NCBI RefSeq assembly: GCF_001570605.1
Contig: NZ_BBXG01000005.1
Coordinates: 62,001 to 126,000, forward strand
Origin: Herbidospora cretacea
GTDB lineage: Bacteria > Actinomycetota > Actinomycetes > Streptosporangiales > Streptosporangiaceae
DNA: 64,000 bases
Reading direction: 5' to 3'
Below are positions 30,480-37,773 of this stretch, in pieces (the stretch's first letter is position 1; every line of letters begins with the position of its first letter). The notes under the pieces were generated by a model that saw only the letters and a program-made list of their open reading frames with translations, was not told the origin of the DNA and searched no databases. The position numbers and the translations under genes are program-made.

Positions 30480-30926
30480 ATGCGCTATCGGGGACCACGT
30501 CACGGACACGCTCGGATTAACGCCGCTGCGGTCCAGACCTACTCCCTGCAGGTTAATCAGCCGACCGCAGCAGCGGTCAACGCCACCCGGTTGATCCGTT
30601 TCGCAGACCGATTTCGTCGGATCGCTGACGATCCTGTGCTGGAGGATTCTTGCCAGCGACTCGAGCAGCAGCCGGGCACCACGGACCCGCGCGAGATTGC
30701 GGTCGGGAGCGTCGGTACGGTGCTGGTCGTCTCCGGCGGCATCGACCTGACCGACCTTACTGCCGAGGCCGTTCTTCTCTATGCCGAGCAGCCGCCGGGA
30801 TACACGGGCGCTGCGACCGTTTGGCCGATCTTGCATACGATGGGCCAGTTCCCAAGCTGGGTACCTAGCACCCCGCATGGCGCCCGAATCCGCGAGCAGC
30901 AGTCGATCGAGGACGTAGTGCTGTGA
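30480..30926 (+). CDS. Hypothetical protein, probably a truncated mobile-element gene
   Basis: 148 aa, unrecognised. A plausible folded core is RLIRFADRFRRIADDPVLED, then TTDPREIAVGSVGTVLVVSG and LTAEAVLLYAEQ. It ends abruptly after SIEDVVL in the left arm of a perfect hairpin, which suggests 3' truncation. There is no ribosome binding site before the ATG. It lies among recombinase relics and upstream of the caspase-kinase on the same strand. It could be a recombinase or replication-gene relic; no function is assigned. Confidence 0.4.
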   Translation: MRYRGPRHGHARINAAAVQTYSLQVNQPTAAAVNATRLIRFADRFRRIADDPVLEDSCQRLEQQPGTTDPREIAVGSVGTVLVVSGGIDLTDLTAEAVLLYAEQPPGYTGAATVWPILHTMGQFPSWVPSTPHGARIREQQSIEDVVL

Positions 30927-30952
30927 CCGGAAACCTCTGCCGGTCACAGCAC
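30918..30952 (+). terminator. Perfect 13-bp hairpin at the end of the truncated ORF
   Basis: GTGCTGTGACCGG at 30918-30930 pairs without mismatch with 30940-30952 around a nine-base loop. The preceding ORF's stop lies inside the left arm. It may be an intrinsic terminator isolating the caspase-kinase from upstream transcription, or an inverted-repeat end left by a mobile element. There is no T tract. Confidence 0.55.
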
Positions 30953-31276
30953 GGGGGTTAGAGTACAACTCAGTCGAAGCGGTCTGAGCGCTTCCACCAG
31001 TCTGGTGATCGCAAAGCCGATCAAGCTCATCAGGCTAGGCAGGAACCACCCGAACGCATGCAGCACCGCCGCCGACCCCCCCGGTCAGACCTGAGAACGG
31101 CCTGAAATCTTTGTGCCGGTAACCTCAAAATCGCCCATTTACCGTAATGTACTTGATGCACCAAACTGACAGCCATGGGCCAGTCAGCATGGCGACATAT
31201 CGGGCATAAGTCTCATAACGGGCAAATCGGTTGATCGCCCCCCATGCTGAGCCGATGAGATATTGAGGAGAAATCT
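30953..31276. other. Leader region of the caspase-kinase gene
   Basis: No gene. The first half carries a minus-strand relic with a hydrophobic peptide (HAFGWFLPSLMSLIGFAITR) without a start. The second half is AT-rich and should hold the caspase-kinase promoter, but I cannot pick hexamers with confidence. GAGGAG at 31265-31270 is the ribosome binding site. Confidence 0.4.
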
Positions 31277-33511
31277 TTGGCTTCTCGACTTGCGCTCGTG
31301 TGTGGCGTTAGCTCCTATCCGACTAGATGGGGGAAGTTGGACAGCTGCCGACATGATGCGGACGAGGTCGGCGAACTGCTCGCCTTTCCTGAATACGGAT
31401 TCTCCGTTACAAAACTGCTTGACGAGGAGGTAACTAAAGCTGCCATTTTCCAGTGGATGGCGGAGGCGAAGCGGTCCGGTGCGGAAAAAATAGTTTTCTA
31501 CTTCGCTGGACATGGCGCCGTAAATGACCTCGGAACCTTTCTCGTAACCTACGACAACCGAGAATTCGATGAGGGTGTTGGACTTGCAACTCTAATGACA
31601 ATGTTGGAGCCCGAACCAGACAGTGCCACAGAGACAATGCTCCTCTTAGATTGTTGTCATGCCGGTGAGGCGGCGAGACTCCCTGCGAGCAATTTTGCTG
31701 TCCGACGGATCTCAAATTCCGACATCAATCAGGTAGTTCGGCAAACTGATCCTTCCGTAGTAGTCATTGCCGCATGCACAGGAGACCAGCGCGCTTGGGA
31801 AGCTGCCAACCTAGGCCATGGCATCTTCACATATCATTTGCTCGCAGCGCTTCTTGGCGAAGCGGCGGACCACACTGGTTCTGTCACGGCGCACAGCATC
31901 TATGAGGTCGTATCACGGGAGATGGCCAATAGAGATGGGCACGAGCAGGATCCGGTATTCGGAGGTCGTGTTCGCGGAAGGATGATTATAGGAAGAGGGT
32001 TATCGCCCGTACTGGCACCACCGCGCCCCGAGCAGGAATACGCCGCTATTGAGGTCGAGGCGCACGCTTATTTAGATAGCTACAACAAGCTTCGAGCGAC
32101 TTATGACATGCAGACATGGCGATCCGAAGGATATTTCGCTGCGTGTCGCAAGCTAGAGCAGATCAACAACTGGTTCGCAAAGAAAGATCTAGTCGAAGGA
32201 CTTCCTGGGCGCGAGCAATATCGCTTAGCAAAGGAAACACTCCTACGCTTCCAAAGTGAGCTAGGCAATGTAGAGTCCAGCACTCGGACTAGATGGGGCG
32301 TGTTAGAACATCCGCTCGGTTCCGGAGGGTTCGGCAAAGTCTGGCTGCTTCGCAATGCTAATGGAGATGCGGGAGCATATAAGCTTTATCACTCCAACGA
32401 ACTGCACGATCATGAAAAGGTGAAGCGTTTCAAAAATGGCTACGAGGCAATGCGTATGCTAAATCACCCCCGTATCGTAAGCGTGCACGACTATAGTAGC
32501 TGCCCTCCCGGGTTCGTAATGGATTATATTGAAGGTAAAAATCTGCGCGACCTTGCCGTGGGCATTTTTCTCGAACCCATAGATATCATTCCAATTCTCC
32601 TTAAATGCGCTGAGGCCGTACTTCACGCTCACGAGAACGACGTTATTCACCGTGATATCAAGCCAGAGAACATCATCTGCCGGTACGGAGAGGACGGGAC
32701 GTACAGTCCTTATCTCACCGATTTTGATCTCGCCTGGTTTAGTACGCAGACCCAGAAGGCGACTAAGACCGCTATGGGAGTCGTCTACTACGCCGCACCA
32801 GAGCAATATGTGGTTTTCGACCCCAAGGCGGCTCGGAGTAAGACGCCGACTCTTGATGTTTTTTCATTTGGACAGCTCATGCACTTCTGCCTGACAAATA
32901 TGGACCCCGAACCCCTAAAGGTCGAAAGCAATATAGACCGCCTTAACCAGAGGCTTGTCCACTCAGCCCCTGCCAGCGCTGTAGCCGGCATCATTGATCT
33001 CTACAGAGAATGCACAAGATTTGAACCATCCGACCGTATTTCCAATTTCTCGGAGATAATTCACCGCCTAGACGGAATCGGGCAGGCCCTTTCGTATACC
33101 GACAGTAGCGCCAACATCTCAACAGCGGATTACTCTCGCGAACTTATTTTCCAAATGACGCGAGTGGCTACGCCTGTAACACTGGACTCATTCGTGAACG
33201 CTACAAGGACATGGGAAATCGGCCTGCAATGGAAGGAAAAATCCGGGCAGCGCAAGTACACAGACTATCTCTCCATGCACTTTAGGCCCACTCAGAGAAT
33301 GTCACTTGAAAATGTGTCGAATGAGCGGATGCGACCGATCTTCAATCGCAGAATCGATCAGGCGATCTCTGCCTATCCAAACGCAACCCGGCACCCAGGA
33401 AACAAGGGTGAGTTTCAATTTTATCTTGACTGGAGGCCAGACTCCATGACGTTGGGCGATGTTCCTAAGCTTGCGGGCCTATTGCGTGACATCTTCTCGG
33501 TTCTCCAGTAG
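31277..33511 (+). CDS. Caspase-like protease (peptidase C14) fused to a Ser/Thr protein kinase
   Basis: 744 aa from TTG at 31277, with GAGGAG six bases ahead. Residues 1-240: caspase/metacaspase fold, catalytic His79 in FYFAGHG and Cys127 in LLLDCCHAG. About 250-335: helical linker. About 340-615: kinase with glycine loop GSGGFGKV (348-355), ATP lysine K369, HRDIKPENI (H458, D460, K462, N465), metal-binding D482 in DFD (usually DFG) and APE (507-509), so it appears active. About 620-744: C-terminal domain I do not recognise. No membrane segment or signal peptide. The gene is AT-rich, uses TTA (Leu124), and sits alone in the island. Caspase-like proteases and kinases both occur in phage-triggered cell suicide, so a one-protein immune switch is the leading idea. 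Target and trigger are unknown. Confidence 0.88.
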   Translation: MASRLALVCGVSSYPTRWGKLDSCRHDADEVGELLAFPEYGFSVTKLLDEEVTKAAIFQWMAEAKRSGAEKIVFYFAGHGAVNDLGTFLVTYDNREFDEGVGLATLMTMLEPEPDSATETMLLLDCCHAGEAARLPASNFAVRRISNSDINQVVRQTDPSVVVIAACTGDQRAWEAANLGHGIFTYHLLAALLGEAADHTGSVTAHSIYEVVSREMANRDGHEQDPVFGGRVRGRMIIGRGLSPVLAPPRPEQEYAAIEVEAHAYLDSYNKLRATYDMQTWRSEGYFAACRKLEQINNWFAKKDLVEGLPGREQYRLAKETLLRFQSELGNVESSTRTRWGVLEHPLGSGGFGKVWLLRNANGDAGAYKLYHSNELHDHEKVKRFKNGYEAMRMLNHPRIVSVHDYSSCPPGFVMDYIEGKNLRDLAVGIFLEPIDIIPILLKCAEAVLHAHENDVIHRDIKPENIICRYGEDGTYSPYLTDFDLAWFSTQTQKATKTAMGVVYYAAPEQYVVFDPKAARSKTPTLDVFSFGQLMHFCLTNMDPEPLKVESNIDRLNQRLVHSAPASAVAGIIDLYRECTRFEPSDRISNFSEIIHRLDGIGQALSYTDSSANISTADYSRELIFQMTRVATPVTLDSFVNATRTWEIGLQWKEKSGQRKYTDYLSMHFRPTQRMSLENVSNERMRPIFNRRIDQAISAYPNATRHPGNKGEFQFYLDWRPDSMTLGDVPKLAGLLRDIFSVLQ

Positions 33512-33876
33512 GCGGCCCTATCCAGGCGGGCGCGAGCTCTAGGCTGAGGTTACGGAAGGTCGAGGTCGAGACGTCCATTGACGATGAAGCCGCCGATCGG
33601 CCATCATTTGGCGAAAAACCGCCAAATAGATCGGCGGTCGCATCTGGCGCTACTGCTTACGCATTTTCGGACCAGCTCACTAGGTCGCTCCGGCCGCCCC
33701 CTGTTACTGGCTTGCTTTTGCGCAAGCCGTCGATGGTTTGTGTCGAGCTACTTCCCCATCTCCATTGGCAACAATTCGGCGGTGCCGCACGCTATAGCGA
33801 AGTTGCCGCGAAACGCGCGGTGGAAACCCGCGTGACGCGGAAACTCATCACCGGCCTAAGATCGAGGTACTCACAA
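33512..33876. other. Gap at the right part of the island: no convincing gene
   Basis: An 85-codon frame at 33578-33835 has no ribosome binding site and no recognisable features, so it is not called. The stretch holds the nested inverted repeat at 33590-33637 and the island junction near 33880. Confidence 0.5.
33590..33637. repeat. Nested inverted repeat (long imperfect hairpin) in the island
   Basis: Outer arms CCGCCGATC (33590-33598) and GATCGGCGG (33629-33637). Inner arms ATTTGGCG (33606-33613) and CGCCAAAT (33620-33627), with loop AAAAAC. The left arm carries a seven-base bulge against one base on the right. It is 79 bases after the caspase-kinase stop. It could be a terminator, a recombination site or a mobile-element end. 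Confidence 0.6.
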
Positions 33877-34257
33877 TTAGCGATCGCCGGTCGGCTTCAA
33901 ATGGCCGCGCGGCGGGGTGAACCGGTGGAGTTCGAGGATCGGCGGCAACGGCGCCAGTCCCGGGCCGCCGGCGCGGATCCACGCGGCGACGTCGGCGGTC
34001 GCGCCCTCGTCGTTGACGAAGGCGAGCCACACCGGGCGGCCACCGGCGGCGCGCCCTTCCGGGGTGGGCTGGACGACGATCACGTTGGCCTGGTCGCACA
34101 CGTCGAGGCAGCCGGTCACCCGGACCTCGGCGACGTCGGCGAGGCGGCGTATCTGCTCGTCGTGGTCGAGACGGGGGACCTTCCGGCTGCTGCCGCAGCA
34201 GCAGTCCCGGCAGACGGTGACCCTTCTCGGGCCGACGGGTGAGGGGGAAGCAGGCAC
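33877..34257 (-). CDS. Thioredoxin-like [2Fe-2S] ferredoxin under B12 riboswitch control
   Basis: 126 aa from GTG at 34257, with AGAGAGG about ten bases upstream. A longer frame from GTG 34338 would begin inside the riboswitch and is rejected. Cysteines lie in VCRDCCCGSS and VTGCLDVCDQANVIVV, the two ligand pairs of thioredoxin-like [2Fe-2S] ferredoxins, followed by WIRAGG and LELHRFTPP. Relatives are found with cobalamin-synthesis genes in Actinobacteria. The last residues after TPPRG may be contributed by island DNA, so the C-terminus may be altered. It was probably first in a B12-repressed operon that ran toward metE. Confidence 0.82.
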   Translation of the reverse strand: MPASPSPVGPRRVTVCRDCCCGSSRKVPRLDHDEQIRRLADVAEVRVTGCLDVCDQANVIVVQPTPEGRAAGGRPVWLAFVNDEGATADVAAWIRAGGPGLAPLPPILELHRFTPPRGHLKPTGDR

Positions 34258-34301
34258 CGGCGCCCGGCCTCTCTCGGGGAGATCCGCCCCGGCTGGTGAG
34301 G

Positions 34302-34397
34302 AGGCGACCGCGTGAGTCTCTGGCTCTCGGCTCGACACCGATCACAGTGGCGGGACCGCACCGGATTCACACCGGCTTCCTCGTTCCGCCGTCGCCT
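34302..34397 (-). promoter_or_regulatory. Cobalamin riboswitch
   Basis: On the reverse strand the conserved run AGGAAGCCGGTGTGAATCC is followed by GGTCCCGCCACTGTGA, then the B12 box GAGCCAGAGACTC. AGGCGAC (34391-34397 strand-reversed) can pair with GTCGCCT (34302-34308) to close helix P1. The aptamer is compact, about 96 nt, and lies directly before the ferredoxin gene. In this class adenosyl- or another cobalamin lowers expression, probably by hiding the ribosome binding site since no obvious terminator follows. Confidence 0.9.
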
Positions 34398-34569
34398 TTC
34401 CGAAATCGTCTCATATGTGGCCGTATGAACCATCCCATGGCGGATCTCCGCAGATTAGACGCCGCTGGCCGGGTAGGTGACGGCGGCAGCGTGCTCAACG
34501 TGCGATCAGCTGCTTCCAACCGCTCCCGGTACGCCCCGTCACGCGCGGGTGAGGAAGGTGGTGACCGCC
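34398..34569. other. Divergent intergenic region, ferredoxin riboswitch / STAS gene
   Basis: No gene seen. It should hold the minus-strand promoter for the riboswitch transcript and the plus-strand promoter of the STAS gene; GAGGAAGG at 34551-34558 is the latter's ribosome binding site. Individual promoter hexamers are not clear. Confidence 0.45.
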
Positions 34570-34941
34570 ATGGAATCCTCACGGGACGCCGGCGGACGAC
34601 TGGCGGTGATGCGCCTCTCCGGAGACATGGACGCCGCGACCACGCCCGCTCTGGACCTCGACGTAGACGCCGTGCTCGCCGCTCCCGCGCCGTCGGTGCT
34701 GATCCTGGAGGTGGCGGAGGTCCGCTTCTGGGACTCGGCGGGGCTCGGGCTCATCGTGCGGGCGGTCAAGGCCGCCAAGGCCAGGGGCACCCGGCTGGTG
34801 CTGGCGGGGGCGCGGCCGCAGCTGCGTCACCGGATGGAGCTGACGCTGATGACCGATCTGATCGAGATGTACGACTCCCTGGAGGAGGCCCTGGCGGAGG
34901 TCCGCCGCGAGGGGCCGGGAAATGTCGGTGGGCCTCGCTAG
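34570..34941 (+). CDS. STAS-domain anti-sigma factor antagonist
   Basis: 123 aa, a single STAS domain. The phosphorylatable serine is expected in VRFWDSAGLGLIVRA, the strand before it is SVLILEVAEV, and the opening RLAVMRLSGDMDAATTPAL is typical. Such proteins bind anti-sigma kinases (RsbW/SpoIIAB type) and free a sigma factor when unphosphorylated. No kinase or phosphatase partner is adjacent. The ATG at 34570 is chosen for spacing from GAGGAAGG; the longer frame starting at 34477 adds an unlikely leader. Confidence 0.88.
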   Translation: MESSRDAGGRLAVMRLSGDMDAATTPALDLDVDAVLAAPAPSVLILEVAEVRFWDSAGLGLIVRAVKAAKARGTRLVLAGARPQLRHRMELTLMTDLIEMYDSLEEALAEVRREGPGNVGGPR

Positions 34942-34976
34942 TTTCTGATCAACCCCCCGAACACGGAAGGTTGGTC

Positions 34977-35273
34977 ATGTACCGACAGGGTGACATCCTG
35001 ATCATGCCGGTGCCGGAGGCGTCGGTGCCTCCCGGTCTCGTCGCCGAGCCACGTGACCCCAAGGGCCGCATCGTGCTGGCCCTGGGCGAGGCCACCGGCC
35101 ACGCCCACGCGCTCCACGGCCCCGGGACCCTCTACCGCGGCTACCTCCACCTGCCCGAGGGCGGGCGGCTGGTCCACGAGGAACATGCCACGATCCCGCT
35201 GCCCAAAGGATGGTTCAGGATCGTCCGCCAGCGTGAATACGTGCCTGGTTCGTTCCGGGTGGTGGCCGACTGA
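34977..35273 (+). CDS. Small conserved protein coupled to the DUF6745 gene
   Basis: 98 aa beginning MYRQGDILIMPVPEASVPPG with a later GEATGHAHALHGPGTLYRGY and LPKGWFRIVRQREY. Mostly beta by appearance, with histidines around residue 45 that could bind metal. No family is recognised. GGAAGG lies six bases before the ATG. Its stop overlaps the next start by one base (TGATG), so it is translated together with the DUF6745 protein and is probably its partner. Confidence 0.8.
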   Translation: MYRQGDILIMPVPEASVPPGLVAEPRDPKGRIVLALGEATGHAHALHGPGTLYRGYLHLPEGGRLVHEEHATIPLPKGWFRIVRQREYVPGSFRVVAD

Positions 35274-36352
35274 TGAACGTCGAGACGACGATGACCTGGG
35301 CCGACGTCGCCTTCGCGACCGGCCGGGGCGACCGGGCCGAGGCCGAGGCGGGGGTCCGTGAGGCCTATGCCGCCGCGGGGCTGGCCGCGCCGTCGGTGAT
35401 CCTGTGGGCGGGCTCCCCCGTCGTCGCCTCGGCGGCGGCGGCGATCCACCACGGCGGCGAGGCGGCCGTCGACGCGCTGAACAAGGCCGGGCTGGGGTCG
35501 CTCATCCTGTCGGCGGCGGGGCTGCTGGGCCGGCCGCTCGGCCCTTCCGTCCGCGAGGAGGTGCGCACCCAGCCCTGGGAGCAGGCGCGGGCAGACCGGC
35601 TGCGCGAGACCGGCGGGGTCGGGTGGGCGCGCGTGTGGGAGTCGACCGGCGGGCTGCTGTGGCCGAGGGTGAACACGGTCGTCCAGGAGATCCGCCGGGG
35701 GCTGTCGGTGCTCGGCGGCGAGGAGGCCGGTGACCTCCTGCGGCAGGCCGCGCTCGACGCGGTGCTCGGGCAGCACGACGCCGCCTGGCTGTCGGCCTTC
35801 GACGACGCCCCCGGCCTGGCCGGGCTCACGCGGGTGGCCCGGCACGCCGGCTGGTGGTTCCCCTACGCCGACGTGGCCATCCTCTGTGAACGCCCCGCCG
35901 AGCTGCACCTCGACGAGGCGGGCCGCCTCCACCGGTCCGACGGCCCGGCGCTGGTCTTCCCCGACGGGTTCGCGCTGGAGGCCTGGCACGGCATGCCGGT
36001 GCCCGAGGGTTTCGTGGCGTCGATGGCCGACCTGACCCCCGAGCGCATCCGCGGCGAGGACAACGCCGAGCTGCGCCGGGTCATGCTCGAACACTTCGGC
36101 TACGACCGCTACCTGGCGGAGTCGGGGGCGACGCCCGTCCACCGCGACGAGACGGGCGTCCTGTGGCGGATCAGCCTGCCCGACGACGAAGACGTGGTGA
36201 CGGTCGAGGTGGTCAACTCGACCGCCGAGCCCGACGGCACGTTCCGGACCTACTTCCTGCGGGTGCCGCCGTGGGTGCAGCGGGCCCGGCAGGGTGTGGC
36301 GTGGACGTTCGGGGTCGACGAGGCGAACTACCGGCCCGAGAAGGAGACCTGA
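35273..36352 (+). CDS. DUF6745 family protein
   Basis: 359 aa. An N-terminal helical half (EAGVREAYAAAGLAAPSVIL, then WAGSP) and a C-terminal half with LHRSDGPALVFPDGFALEAW, HGMPVPEGF and NAELRRVMLEHFGYDRYL follow the DUF6745 pattern. The biochemical role is unknown; members are cytoplasmic and often travel with small partners, here the 98-residue protein upstream. It overlaps the convergent histidine kinase by 25 bases. Confidence 0.75.
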   Translation: MNVETTMTWADVAFATGRGDRAEAEAGVREAYAAAGLAAPSVILWAGSPVVASAAAAIHHGGEAAVDALNKAGLGSLILSAAGLLGRPLGPSVREEVRTQPWEQARADRLRETGGVGWARVWESTGGLLWPRVNTVVQEIRRGLSVLGGEEAGDLLRQAALDAVLGQHDAAWLSAFDDAPGLAGLTRVARHAGWWFPYADVAILCERPAELHLDEAGRLHRSDGPALVFPDGFALEAWHGMPVPEGFVASMADLTPERIRGEDNAELRRVMLEHFGYDRYLAESGATPVHRDETGVLWRISLPDDEDVVTVEVVNSTAEPDGTFRTYFLRVPPWVQRARQGVAWTFGVDEANYRPEKET

Positions 36353-37773
36353 GGCACCGCCAGGGTGAAGGAGGCCCCTTCGCCGGGTGCGGTGCGCAGG
36401 TCGAGGCGTCCGCCGTGGGCCTCGGCGAGGGAGCGGGCGATGGCCAGGCCGAGTCCGGCGCCGCCGGGCCCCGACCTGCTGCGCGACTCGTCGGCGCGGG
36501 AGAAGCGGTCGAACACCCGGCCGGCCTCCTCGGCGGTGAGCCCGGGGCCGCGGTCCTCGATGACGAGAACGGCCTCGCCGTCCCGGGTCCCGACGCCGAT
36601 GCGCACGGGGGTGCCCTCCGGGGTGTGCGCGACCACGTTCCCGACCAGGTTCGTGACGACCTGGCGCAGCCGGGCCTCGTCGCCGAGCACCGGGGCCGAG
36701 GCGGGCGGGCCGTCGTCGGGGCCGGTCAGCTCGACCGGACGTCCGGGGGCCAGCGCGCGCAGGTCGAGGCGGGCGTCGGCGGCGAGGGTGCGCAGGTCCA
36801 TCGGGGCCAGGTCCAGGGGCAGGGCGTCGCCGCCCTCGTCGAGCCGGGCGAGCAGCAGCAGGTCCTCGACCAGGCGGGCGAGCCGCCCGGCCTCGCTCTC
36901 GATCCTGGCCATCGCCGGGCCGACCTCGGTCAGGCCGCCCATGCGGTAGAGCTCGGAGAACCCCTTGATGCCGACGAGCGGGGTGCGCAGCTCGTGGCCG
37001 ACGTCGGCGACGAAGCGGCGCAGGCGCGCCTCCGACGCGGTCCGCGCCGCGAAGGCCTGCTCGATCTGACCGAGCATGCCGTTGAGGGAGGCCGACAGGC
37101 GGCCGACCTCGGTGCCGGGGTCGGCGTCCGGGACCCGGCGGCTGAGGTCCCCCGACGCGATCGCGGCGGCGGTCTCCTCGATGGCCCGCAACGGGCGCAG
37201 CCCGCCTCTGACGGCGAACCATCCGGCCAGCGTGAGCAGCGCCAGCAGGGCGGCCCCGGTGATGACGTAGGTGATCCGCAGCCGCCCGACGGTCCCCCGC
37301 ACCGCGTCGAGCGAGGCCGCCACGACGACCGAGGTCCCGGTCCGTTGCCGGGGCACCACGAGGACCCGCCAGTCGGCGCCGCCCGCCGAGTCGCGCGCCT
37401 CGAACGGCCGCCCGCCCAGGCTCTCGGCCGAGAGGGTGGACAGGACCGGTTCGCCGGGTCCCTCCGGCAGGCGGATCTCCGGGCCGATCCGGCCGTCCGG
37501 GCCGAGTTCGGCTATGTACAGGCGGTTGATCAGGTCCAGGTTGGTGGACAGGGCGTTCCCTGCCACCCGGCCCGCCGGGGCGCGGCCGGTGAGCTCGGGC
37601 GGGACGACCGCGATGATGCCGCCGAACACCCGGAGCTGGGTGTCGACCCGGTCGACCAGGGAGGTTCTGAGCAGGCCGATCACGATCGAGCCGGTCAGCA
37701 GCAGCCCGGCCGCCAGCAGCGCGCAGGTGATCGACAGCAGGCGGGCGCGCAGCGACGCGCGCCGCCAGGTCAT
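36328..37773 (-). CDS. Sensor histidine kinase of the ABC-linked two-component system
   Basis: 481 aa. Membrane helix (ITCALLAAGLLLTGSIVIGLL), an extracytoplasmic domain of about 120 residues, second helix, HAMP, HisKA with VADVGHELRTPLVGIKGF, HATPase with VVTNLVGNVVAHTPEG and GGAGLGLAIARS. It resembles MprB/TrcS-type envelope sensors. It starts four bases inside its regulator gene (ATGA) and is the last gene of a four-gene operon that begins with an ABC transporter. Confidence 0.93.
   Translation of the reverse strand: MTWRRASLRARLLSITCALLAAGLLLTGSIVIGLLRTSLVDRVDTQLRVFGGIIAVVPPELTGRAPAGRVAGNALSTNLDLINRLYIAELGPDGRIGPEIRLPEGPGEPVLSTLSAESLGGRPFEARDSAGGADWRVLVVPRQRTGTSVVVAASLDAVRGTVGRLRITYVITGAALLALLTLAGWFAVRGGLRPLRAIEETAAAIASGDLSRRVPDADPGTEVGRLSASLNGMLGQIEQAFAARTASEARLRRFVADVGHELRTPLVGIKGFSELYRMGGLTEVGPAMARIESEAGRLARLVEDLLLLARLDEGGDALPLDLAPMDLRTLAADARLDLRALAPGRPVELTGPDDGPPASAPVLGDEARLRQVVTNLVGNVVAHTPEGTPVRIGVGTRDGEAVLVIEDRGPGLTAEEAGRVFDRFSRADESRSRSGPGGAGLGLAIARSLAEAHGGRLDLRTAPGEGASFTLAVPQVSFSGR

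Larger units (their letters stand above)
29632..33880. mobile_element. AT-richer genomic island replacing most of metE
   Basis: Bounded on the left by the broken metE and on the right by the 3' end of the ferredoxin gene, whose last ten or so codons look appended. Inside are decayed tyrosine-recombinase pieces, a truncated ORF with a perfect hairpin at its end, and the caspase-kinase gene. Base and codon use differ visibly from both flanks: A/T-rich third positions and TTA, AAA and ATA codons. No intact integrase, tRNA or clear attachment repeat was found, so the element looks fixed in place. Boundaries are approximate. Confidence 0.7.

Noticed and set aside
33578-33835. 85-codon frame after the caspase-kinase
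   Set aside because: No ribosome binding site, overlaps the nested hairpin, and the peptide has no recognisable features.
29632-33880. Flanking direct repeats (att sites) of the island
   Set aside because: No convincing repeat pair could be found by eye at the two junctions, and no tRNA gene is adjacent.
34258-34338. Longer ferredoxin start at GTG 34338
   Set aside because: It would place the first 27 codons inside the cobalamin riboswitch; GTG 34257 has a ribosome binding site and fits the domain start.
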